Source: Methylomonas sp. (lineage in GTDB: Bacteria; Pseudomonadota; Gammaproteobacteria; Methylococcales; Methylomonadaceae). From it: a DNA stretch of 6,870 nucleotides. Shown here one piece after another: positions 1 through 6,289 of the stretch (its first letter is position 1; every line of letters begins with the position of its first letter). The notes below the pieces were generated by a model. The model ran no database searches, was not told the DNA's origin, and was given only the letters and a program-made list of their open reading frames with translations. Location of the stretch: assembly GCA_026990815.1 (NCBI GenBank), contig JALXCS010000122.1:1-6870 (forward strand). Reading direction: 5' to 3'. The position numbers and the translations under genes are program-made.

Positions 1-6
1 TATAAT
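1..6 (+). promoter_or_regulatory. Possible -10 box at window edge
   Basis: The window opens with a perfect TATAAT hexamer. As a sigma-70 -10 element it would start transcription near base 12-13 and give a leader of about 75 bases before the first gene. The matching -35 region lies outside the window, so half of the promoter cannot be checked, and the region is AT-rich enough for a chance match. A weaker alternative further in is TTGTGA at 23-28 with an imperfect TAAATA at 47-52 (18-base gap). Confidence 0.3.
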
Positions 7-75
7 AGAATCTCGTAATTTTTTGTGAATTTTAGGCTGTCAAGTGTAAATATTTCACTGATAAAAAATTTTATT

Positions 76-80
76 AGGAG
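76..80 (+). promoter_or_regulatory. Ribosome binding site of the jelly-roll gene
   Basis: AGGAG lies 8 bases before the ATG at 89. An in-frame TAA occupies 86-88, directly before that ATG, so the protein cannot extend further upstream. A second Shine-Dalgarno-like GGAGA at 105-109 sits 6 bases before an in-frame ATG at 116. Two starts are therefore possible, giving 234 or 225 residues. I prefer 89 because its site is the better match and comes first, but the conserved-looking domain begins only after the second Met. Confidence 0.7.
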
Positions 81-88
81 TACGGTAA

Positions 89-793
89 ATGGTAAGTTTC
101 CAATGGAGAAACACCATGTCAATACCATCAAATAACCTGGGGTTCAGAGAAGGCAATTTTTCTGGGTATGGCATACTGGGCCGTTGCGCTGTTGTCGATA
201 AACTCTGTTATCAATCACCTTTTCAAGCCCGTACTATTGAAATAAAACCGGTTGGAGGTGGCAAGTTCTTTGCAGTACTTGACCCCAATAATTCAAAGAC
301 CGTTGATAACAACGGTGCTCGCAGACCTTCGTCAAACAATCTGAATTCCCCTGTGAATACTACCGCTTATCATTTTCAGGATGATTTTACGGGTATGACC
401 ACCTTCGGTATTGATGGAGCAATTCTCGAAATACCGAATGTCAGCATTAAACAAGGGGATATGCTTCGTTTCCGCTGGCAGTTTCTTGGCTACGATACAA
501 TTGCAGGCAATCTAAATGATTTTGCTCTTTTTGACGCTTGTCATGGTAATCAAGCAAATCCACCCAAGCCATGTTATCGCAAAGTACTTGCACATGCGCT
601 GGATCTTTCTGGTACCGGGAATACCGGCTGGATTAACTGGACCTGGATACCTGATCATGATTTTACCGGTTTGCTTCGCTGGGTTGTTTCCAATGGAGTT
701 GTTTCCGGTAATTCACCCACAGCAATTACAAGCAGTATGAAAGCGCGTCCATCGTCCTTGCTGATTGATATGATAAAAATTGAATCCGCATAA
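89..793 (+). CDS. Single-domain jelly-roll (lectin/CBM-like) protein, no signal peptide
   Basis: A 234-residue protein of unknown function. Seen: it opens with GFREGNFSGYGILG (residues 18-31), which matches the 'GFE.GdfsGW' opening strand of many extracellular beta-sandwich domains. The middle holds GDMLRFRWQFLGYD (123-136) and NDFALFD (143-149), typical of the same fold's 'gd.l.F.w.fl..D...NDfA.f' core. It ends with SSLLIDMIKIES (222-233), the usual last strand '.sllIDnV.i'. So one complete domain fills nearly the whole protein. Four cysteines fall in two close pairs (33/40 and 151/162) and could form disulfides. No hydrophobic N-terminal segment, lipobox, sortase or PEP-CTERM tail is visible, and an in-frame stop just upstream rules out a missed leader. 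It lies 18 bases before the multicopper oxidase gene and is probably co-transcribed with it. Inferred role: a binding, scaffold or matrix partner of the oxidase. The fold is fairly sure, the function is not. Confidence 0.75.
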   Translation: MVSFQWRNTMSIPSNNLGFREGNFSGYGILGRCAVVDKLCYQSPFQARTIEIKPVGGGKFFAVLDPNNSKTVDNNGARRPSSNNLNSPVNTTAYHFQDDFTGMTTFGIDGAILEIPNVSIKQGDMLRFRWQFLGYDTIAGNLNDFALFDACHGNQANPPKPCYRKVLAHALDLSGTGNTGWINWTWIPDHDFTGLLRWVVSNGVVSGNSPTAITSSMKARPSSLLIDMIKIESA

Positions 794-801
794 CTCGCGG
801 T

Positions 802-806
802 GGAGG
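802..806 (+). promoter_or_regulatory. Ribosome binding site that decides the oxidase start
   Basis: GGAGG lies 5 bases before the ATG at 812. A longer reading frame could start with GTG at 800, but that GTG abuts and overlaps the Shine-Dalgarno sequence (GTGGAGG) and has no site of its own. Starting at 812 also gives a clean lipoprotein signal peptide. The short 18-base gap after the previous stop, with no terminator-like hairpin, supports co-transcription. Confidence 0.75.
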
Positions 807-811
807 CCAAA

Positions 812-883
812 ATGTATTCCAGTGACTACTCACTCTTAAAATATACCTTGACATTTCTCTCTGTTTGTCCGCTCGTTGCATGC
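812..883 (+). other. Lipoprotein signal peptide with lipobox LVAC
   Basis: Residues 1-24 of the oxidase contain one lysine (K10), a hydrophobic stretch (about 11-23) and the lipobox L21-V22-A23-C24. Cys24 would be lipidated and become the mature N-terminus. The n-region is weakly charged and contains Asp5, which is a little unusual. The next residues are Thr-Thr-Pro-Ser, without the Asp at +2 that retains lipoproteins in the inner membrane in enterobacteria. About 12 residues of flexible tether precede the first cupredoxin strand. Confidence 0.8.
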
Positions 884-3800
884 ACAACACCTTCCATACA
901 ACCCAGCGATAATCCACGTACCATTTATGCCGAAGTCGTAGCATTGGACCAGCCAATCACCTATAACCGGTTTGGGTCGTTCAATCCTTATGGAATGATC
1001 TATGCGTTAAGACGCGATGTGGTTGATACTGAAACCTGTGACAGTTCAGGAAAACACTGTAAACCAATGAGTGACAAAACAAAACCGGGTCATGTTCGAT
1101 TGCGTGATGACAAACGTCCGCGACCACTTATCTTGCGCGTTAATGAAGGTGATCGTTTACAGGTGAAATTTTATAACATGTTGCTGCCATATCAGCCAGA
1201 TACCAGTAGTAAGGAAACTATGTCACGATTACCAACAAAAAAACTGGATTCAATCAGGTCGCTTGGGATTCATTATAAAAATCTTGGTAGTGAGACCGAG
1301 GCAGTGACGCTCACTGGTGAAGAAGTCGAATTTCATGCTGAAATAACGGGAGAAGCTGGAAATCCAGAACTCGCTGATGAAACAGCAAGAAACAAATATT
1401 GTGCTTGGAGCAAACAGAATAATAATCAAAAGGCTACCGAAGTTAATACCAATTGGCCGAGAAGCCGATGTGCGTCCATTACCATTTCGGGTATTGCAGC
1501 GGAGTCTGGAAATAACGCCACTGATTCCAACCTGCAGAATGGTTTAATACCAATTCCACCCGGTGAGAGTACTGTTTACCAGTGGTTCTTTCAAATTCCT
1601 GATAATCAACAAAACAGTACTCGCAGACAAACCTACCTTTTCTTTAGCCATGGCGCCCCTGCTGGCGGTGAAGGTAATGGAGGCAGTCTTGTGCACGGTT
1701 TGTTTGGCGCTGTTAATGTTGAACCCAAAGGTAGCCAATGGTATCGCAGTCAGGTAAACGCTGATCTATGGAATGCGGTGTGGCAGGAAAATGTGAATGG
1801 ACAGCATCGACTAAACTATGATGCTAGGCTCGATAACGGTACACCCGCGCTCAATTTGCTCATGCCGCTTGGCAATAACCGGTTCGAGCTTGTCTATGGT
1901 GATTTAAATGCGATTATCAGGGAAAACAACAGCAGTTTTAGCAGTTCTGAAACAAATCCGGATCAAACACCGGCATTTCGTGAATTTACGGTAATTTTTC
2001 ATGATGAGTTAAAAACTTTCTATGCCGATGAGTTCAAAGAGCTTGGCCAGGAATTTTCTTTAGCTGGAGTAGCCGATGGATTTGCAATTAATTACGGCGC
2101 CAGCGGTATGGGATCCTTGTTACTGGCAAACCGCAAAGGCATTGGTCCCTCGAAAGATTGTGTTGAATGCGCTTATGAGGAGTTCTTTCTGGAATCGTGG
2201 GTGAACGGTGATCCTGCATTGTTGCCGGATTATAGTGATGACCCATCCAATGTCCATCACTCCTATCTGAATGATCGAATCGTATTCCGTAATCTCCATG
2301 CTGGGCCGAAGGAAACCCATGTTTTTCATCTTCATGCACACCAATGGCTGGCTCAGGATAATCAGACCGGAACCTATCTTGATTCCCAAACTATTGCGCC
2401 ACACCAGGGGTTCAGTTACCAAATCTATTACGGTGGTAGCGGAAACCGCAATGAAACACCGGGTGATTCAATTTTCCACTGCCATTTATATCCACATTTC
2501 GCGCAAGGAATGTGGGAATTGTGGCGTGTTCATGACGTCTTGGAAGATGGAAGCCGCCGTTTACCCGATGGTGAATTGGTCGCCAGCGATGGAACCAGTG
2601 GAACCAATCCTTTAACAGGTAAAATAGCGCCTTTGGCAAGCAATCCCGATAAACTTTCCGGAACGCCGATTCCTGCGGTCATTCCATTGCCCGAGCAGGC
2701 AATGCCGCCAAAACCAACCTATCTTGACGATGATATAACAGCAACGTTTGACGGATTTCCCGGATATCCGTTTTATATTGCTGGGGAACCTGGCCACCGC
2801 TCCCCCCAGGCACCTCTAGATATTCATGAATCAGCCGGTTTGGGCCGTCATATTATTCAGTGCCCAAAGGACAACTCAGGACGTTCATTTTGCCAACGAA
2901 CGGTGTCTGGCATTGCACCTCAACAATTAAAAACTCTGTCTGGCAAACAAATTATCGAACATGCACTTAAAACAGCAGACTTTTCAGTTGAACTGGAACA
3001 TGCTCAAATCAAACTATTGCCGGATGACGGTACCGAGCTTGAAAAGATCGCTATGAAATTTCATAGTCAGGGGGAAATCAGCAGCAAAACGCCTTTGGGA
3101 GGCAGCGCAAAACTTAGCGTCAATGATGCAGTTCCCATATCAGGGGCTCCCTATGCTGATCCCTGCCGTGGCTGGACCTTTGGCGAAAAGACATTCGGCA
3201 ATCGTACGCGCCGCTATCATGTTTCCGCAATTGAAACGGATATGGTGGTCAACCATGCTGGCTGGCATGACCCCCAGGCTCGCATTAATGTACTTGATGA
3301 GGATGTTATAAAGTTTGAAAAACAGCGCACGGAAGATGCTGTGCCATTTTTCTTCCGCGCGCATTCGGGCGATTGCATCGAGTTTTATCACACCAATCGA
3401 ACCGGCAAAGAGTTGGAAGTTGATGATTTTCAGGTCAAAACACCAACGGATATCATTGGTCAGCATATTCATCTGGTTAAATTTGACGTGACATCTTCTG
3501 ATGGTTCAGGCAATGGTTTTAACTATGAGGATGGTACTTTTTCGCGCGGTGCAATTCTTGAGCGCATTCATGCGGCTAAGGGCAAAGCAGTCAATACTAA
3601 TGGTGAGGAGATTATGCTACATGAGCCAGCCGCTGACCAGTATCAAACAACCATACAACGCTGGTATGCAGATCCATTGTTGGCGCAGAATAAGCAATGC
3701 CGAACATTGGCTGCTGAGGGAAAATCGGGCTGGAAGAAAAAACCAGCCTGTTTCGATCGGACCATTCGTACTGTGTTTACCCATGATCACTTTGCCCCAT

Positions 3801-6289
3801 CATCCATACAACAACACGGATTTTACTCTGCGCTTCTGGTTGAACCAAAAAATGCTCAATTGCAACATCCCGACGGCTCTGACATGGATGCCGAAAATAA
3901 TTTTACCAATTGCAAACCAGGTAAGGATCAGAATGGTGTATTCAAATCTTGTGCAGTAGGTACACAAGCCATGGTGATAGTCAATGATGATGGCAGTGAA
4001 CGTAAAGGCGGCAAAAGCTACCGTGAATTTGCACTGGCAGTCGCTGATTTTGCATTGCTTTATGATAATAACAAAAATGCCTCAGTTAAAGGACTGAAGG
4101 ATTATGACAAAATGTCTGTTACCAAACAAAATGACTTTGCCAGTCTGCATAAGCAGTTAAAGCATTGGCAAACAAAACACGGCTCTCCGATTGATCCGCC
4201 AAAACTGCCGGAAGCAATATCCAAGGATCACCATAATCCGTATCTGGTAAATTACAAACATGAACCGATTCCACTCAGAATTGGTTGCAATGATTATGAA
4301 GAGAATCCTTCCCGTTGTTCGTCCGAAAGTATCAAGCAACAGCGCTCTGGCGATCTAGGAGATATGGCATACGCTTTCAGTTCGATAAAACACGGGGATC
4401 CAGCCACTGAAATTTTTGCCGGCTATGAAGGCGAAAAAGTGCAACTACGTGTGATTCAAGGGGCGCAAGAAGTTCAGCATATGCTCAATATTCATGGTCA
4501 GCGCTGGCCACGTGAAATCAGCAATCCACAGTCACCACTGGTAGCTGCCCAGGAAATCGGTATCTCGGAACATTTTGAAATGAAGCTGGGGCTTGATAAT
4601 GTATTCCGTGACGAACCATTTGTTGATTATCTGTACAATTTTGGATCAGTCGATGACTTGTGGAATGGAGCTTGGGGGTTAATTCGGTCATTTGGTGATT
4701 ATCGTCAATGTGAGGACCATGAAACACCCACTGACAAGGAACAATGCGAGAAAGCGATCAACAATCTCGCTTGGTGCGAACAGGGAAAATCACTGGAAGA
4801 GTGCCTGAAGCCTTTGCCTGGTGTGGAACGAAACAGCAAAGGAGCAGTGCTTGTCGAAAATAAAGCTGACTTTATGCTTGATGGCGAAATGACCTGCCCC
4901 AAAGATCTTAATGATGGTCGTTTTGTAACATTTTTTATTGATGCAGTCGATGTGAGTCAATGGCTGGGTAAAGATATCTCCTATGCCAACAAACTCCATG
5001 ATCCGGATTCACTTGCCTTTATTCTGCTTGATCGCAATGAATCTGAACAGTTTAAAAATCCGCGGCAGATATTGCAGGCTGACCCTGATAACCAGCGTAA
5101 AAACCTTCAGGAAATCATCAGTGCCTACAAAGCTAAAATCAAGTCGCAAATTAATTCTACAGACAGTATCGAACCGCTTGTGTTAAGAGCCAATGCCGGT
5201 GATTGTATTCAACTTGTTCTCTACAATCATCTTCCAGAAAAAATGGATGACACTATCGGTGATGCGCTTATGCCTAAAATTGTGCCGCTTAATGTAGAGC
5301 CAGATAGTGAAAACAAATCTGGTGATGTGATACCATCCTCCACTGTTTCCTTGCACCCACAATTACTTGCTCATAACGTAGCCAGTCAGGATGGCGCAAT
5401 AATCGGTTTTAACAATGATGGTCAATTGGTTCAGCCAGCTCGGGAAAATAGTGTTCCAAGCGCTGTCTATTACTGGTACGCAGGAACAGTCGATCTAAAA
5501 AATAACAAACTGGTTGCAACACCTCGCGAACTTGGAGCGATCAACCTGGTATCGTTTGGCGATATTATCAATCATCCTGTGCATGGCCTGTTCGGTGCCT
5601 TGATTATCGAGCCGGAAAATGCCAGTTATCTCGATCCTGTTTCTGGACAACAATTACCCAGAGGTTCCGGCATACGTGCTGAAATTCATTATCAGGAATA
5701 CGGCAGGAAAAAATCTTTTAAGGAATTTGTGGTTTTCTATCGGGACGGGTTGAACCTGCACTTTCGTAATGGAAATGACTCCTCAATTCCTATTCCGGAT
5801 TGCACAGTGTGTGATGATTCATACGATCTGGGAGAAAAAGGCATCAATTACAACAGCGAACCATTCTGGTTGCGACTGGATCAAAAACCACAGTTAGCGC
5901 GAGACGATCATGGCGTGAACCACTGGTTTATCCCTGATTTGAATGCTGCTTATTTTCCACGCGATTTTTTTACCGAAGATAGCAAGACGGTTGCAACACC
6001 AAAATATACTGCAAATGAAGGTGATGAAGTCCGTTTCAGGGTTTTACAACCTTCCGGTCGGGCACGACAGCGAACCTTTCTGGTTTATGGTCATGATTTT
6101 CCAGATTTACTTCCTTATTTTGGTTCGCCTCATGCACCTTTAATCTCGGTTGGCAAAGCAATCACTGCAAGAATTGAAGCTGCTAATCCCGGGCACTGGC
6201 TATATCGTGATGGACCCGCTCAACTATGGTCCGGTGGCGCCTGGGGTATTTTCGATGTAAAACCAGCCAGAAATAACAAAAACCAATGA
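812..6289 (+). CDS. Giant six-cupredoxin-domain multicopper oxidase lipoprotein (MofA/MnxG-like)
   Basis: An 1825-residue multicopper oxidase, counted from the ATG at 812. Such enzymes take single electrons from a metal ion or organic donor at a type 1 copper and reduce O2 to water at a trinuclear copper cluster. Seen: a lipoprotein signal peptide ends in LVAC with Cys24. Three two-domain units follow: domains 1-2 (about 36-575), 3-4 (800-1296) and 5-6 (1371-1818). Domain 2 carries HVFHLH (503-508) and HCHLYPH plus axial Met (556-562, M567). Domain 3 carries HIH (885-887) and HDH (991-993). Together these make one full T1/T2/T3 copper set, in permuted order compared with laccases. Domains 1, 4, 5 and 6 keep the fold motifs but lack most ligands. 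Size and layout resemble the Mn oxidases MofA and MnxG and, loosely, OmpB of Geobacter, whereas ordinary laccases have about 500 residues. Residue +2 after Cys24 is Thr, not Asp, which favours outer-membrane sorting. Multicopper oxidase is near certain; Mn(II) or Fe(II) as substrate is an inference. Confidence 0.93.
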   Translation: MYSSDYSLLKYTLTFLSVCPLVACTTPSIQPSDNPRTIYAEVVALDQPITYNRFGSFNPYGMIYALRRDVVDTETCDSSGKHCKPMSDKTKPGHVRLRDDKRPRPLILRVNEGDRLQVKFYNMLLPYQPDTSSKETMSRLPTKKLDSIRSLGIHYKNLGSETEAVTLTGEEVEFHAEITGEAGNPELADETARNKYCAWSKQNNNQKATEVNTNWPRSRCASITISGIAAESGNNATDSNLQNGLIPIPPGESTVYQWFFQIPDNQQNSTRRQTYLFFSHGAPAGGEGNGGSLVHGLFGAVNVEPKGSQWYRSQVNADLWNAVWQENVNGQHRLNYDARLDNGTPALNLLMPLGNNRFELVYGDLNAIIRENNSSFSSSETNPDQTPAFREFTVIFHDELKTFYADEFKELGQEFSLAGVADGFAINYGASGMGSLLLANRKGIGPSKDCVECAYEEFFLESWVNGDPALLPDYSDDPSNVHHSYLNDRIVFRNLHAGPKETHVFHLHAHQWLAQDNQTGTYLDSQTIAPHQGFSYQIYYGGSGNRNETPGDSIFHCHLYPHFAQGMWELWRVHDVLEDGSRRLPDGELVASDGTSGTNPLTGKIAPLASNPDKLSGTPIPAVIPLPEQAMPPKPTYLDDDITATFDGFPGYPFYIAGEPGHRSPQAPLDIHESAGLGRHIIQCPKDNSGRSFCQRTVSGIAPQQLKTLSGKQIIEHALKTADFSVELEHAQIKLLPDDGTELEKIAMKFHSQGEISSKTPLGGSAKLSVNDAVPISGAPYADPCRGWTFGEKTFGNRTRRYHVSAIETDMVVNHAGWHDPQARINVLDEDVIKFEKQRTEDAVPFFFRAHSGDCIEFYHTNRTGKELEVDDFQVKTPTDIIGQHIHLVKFDVTSSDGSGNGFNYEDGTFSRGAILERIHAAKGKAVNTNGEEIMLHEPAADQYQTTIQRWYADPLLAQNKQCRTLAAEGKSGWKKKPACFDRTIRTVFTHDHFAPSSIQQHGFYSALLVEPKNAQLQHPDGSDMDAENNFTNCKPGKDQNGVFKSCAVGTQAMVIVNDDGSERKGGKSYREFALAVADFALLYDNNKNASVKGLKDYDKMSVTKQNDFASLHKQLKHWQTKHGSPIDPPKLPEAISKDHHNPYLVNYKHEPIPLRIGCNDYEENPSRCSSESIKQQRSGDLGDMAYAFSSIKHGDPATEIFAGYEGEKVQLRVIQGAQEVQHMLNIHGQRWPREISNPQSPLVAAQEIGISEHFEMKLGLDNVFRDEPFVDYLYNFGSVDDLWNGAWGLIRSFGDYRQCEDHETPTDKEQCEKAINNLAWCEQGKSLEECLKPLPGVERNSKGAVLVENKADFMLDGEMTCPKDLNDGRFVTFFIDAVDVSQWLGKDISYANKLHDPDSLAFILLDRNESEQFKNPRQILQADPDNQRKNLQEIISAYKAKIKSQINSTDSIEPLVLRANAGDCIQLVLYNHLPEKMDDTIGDALMPKIVPLNVEPDSENKSGDVIPSSTVSLHPQLLAHNVASQDGAIIGFNNDGQLVQPARENSVPSAVYYWYAGTVDLKNNKLVATPRELGAINLVSFGDIINHPVHGLFGALIIEPENASYLDPVSGQQLPRGSGIRAEIHYQEYGRKKSFKEFVVFYRDGLNLHFRNGNDSSIPIPDCTVCDDSYDLGEKGINYNSEPFWLRLDQKPQLARDDHGVNHWFIPDLNAAYFPRDFFTEDSKTVATPKYTANEGDEVRFRVLQPSGRARQRTFLVYGHDFPDLLPYFGSPHAPLISVGKAITARIEAANPGHWLYRDGPAQLWSGGAWGIFDVKPARNNKNQ
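917..2536 (+). repeat. Cupredoxin unit 1 (domains 1-2), protein-level repeat
   Basis: Residues about 36-575 of the oxidase. Domain 1 starts at RTIYAEVVALD, has the LRVNEGDRLQVKFYN strand pair, and ends with SLVHGLFGAVNVEP (His295). Domain 2 has FREF (389-392), INYG (426-429) and a CxxC (450-453), and ends with the copper motifs and MWELWRVHD. Counterparts of all these marks recur in units 2 and 3, except that unit 2 lacks an obvious CxxC. Domain 1 has no HxH pair: the matching places read S-I-T and H280-G-A. This unit therefore supplies only the type 1 site and half of the trinuclear cluster. The repeats are visible in protein only, not as DNA repeats. Confidence 0.75.
2318..2512 (+). other. 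Copper-binding motifs HxxHxH and HCHxxxHxxxxM in domain 2
   Basis: Bases 2318-2335 encode H503-V-F-H506-L-H508, the first half of the classical C-terminal multicopper oxidase signature, and a further His follows at 510. Bases 2477-2512 encode H556-C557-H558-L-Y-P-H562 with M567 five residues later. By family rules Cys557 and His503/His562 bind the type 1 copper, with Met567 as axial ligand. His506, 508, 556 and 558 point to the trinuclear cluster. A Met axial ligand implies a type 1 site of moderate rather than very high potential. Confidence 0.92.
3209..4699 (+). repeat. Cupredoxin unit 2 (domains 3-4), protein-level repeat
   Basis: Residues about 800-1296. Domain 3 starts RRYHVSAIETD, has RAHSGDCIEFYH, and ends QQHGFYSALLVEP (His1002). 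Domain 4 has YREF (1070-1073) and VNYKHEP (1146-1152) and ends with NGAWGLIRS. Domain 3 holds the two HxH motifs. Domain 4 has only HMLNIH (1223-1228) in place of HxxHxH, and Y1273-L-Y1275 in place of HCH, so it should lack a type 1 copper. Unit 2 thus gives copper ligands from its first domain only, the mirror image of unit 1. Confidence 0.72.
3464..3790 (+). other. Copper-binding HxH motifs (HIH and HDH) in domain 3
   Basis: Bases 3464-3472 encode H885-I-H887 in the context GQHIHLVKFD, and 3782-3790 encode H991-D-H993 followed by FAPSSIQQHG. In known multicopper oxidases two HxH pairs from one domain complete the type 2/type 3 trinuclear cluster together with the HxxHxH and HCH motifs. In laccases, CueO and CotA these pairs lie near the N-terminus. 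Here they come about 320-490 residues after the HxxHxH/HCH motifs. Confidence 0.88.
4922..6265 (+). repeat. Cupredoxin unit 3 (domains 5-6), protein-level repeat without copper ligands
   Basis: Residues about 1371-1818. Domain 5 starts FVTFFIDAVDVS, has LRANAGDCIQLVLYN, and ends HPVHGLFGALIIEP (His1588, His1591). Domain 6 has FKEF (1636-1639), a CxxC at 1664-1667 and INYNSEP (1678-1684), and ends SGGAWGIFDVKP. The HxH place reads L-A-H1521, and the HCH place reads W1796-L-Y1798. The unit keeps the fold but no recognisable copper site, so it is probably structural or used for binding a partner or substrate. Confidence 0.72.

Noticed and set aside
61..74. AT palindrome ATAAAA-AA-TTTTAT before the first ribosome binding site
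   Set aside because: A chance event in AT-rich sequence is likely; the stem is all A/T and too weak for a terminator or a convincing operator.
800..811. GTG start four codons upstream of the oxidase ATG
   Set aside because: It overlaps the GGAGG ribosome binding site of the ATG at 812 and has none of its own; it only adds charged residues before the signal peptide.
2088..2422. Antisense and alternate-frame reading frames of 60-150 codons inside the oxidase gene, such as those at 2088-2422 (-), 3140-3472 (-) and 3501-3959 (+)
   Set aside because: They lie wholly within a gene whose protein motifs are unambiguous, have no family features or good ribosome binding sites, and look like shadows of its codon pattern.
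812..6289. Firm naming of the oxidase as mnxG or mofA
   Set aside because: Architecture fits the class, but the neighbours seen here do not match the known operons and substrate cannot be read from the ligands, so no symbol was given.
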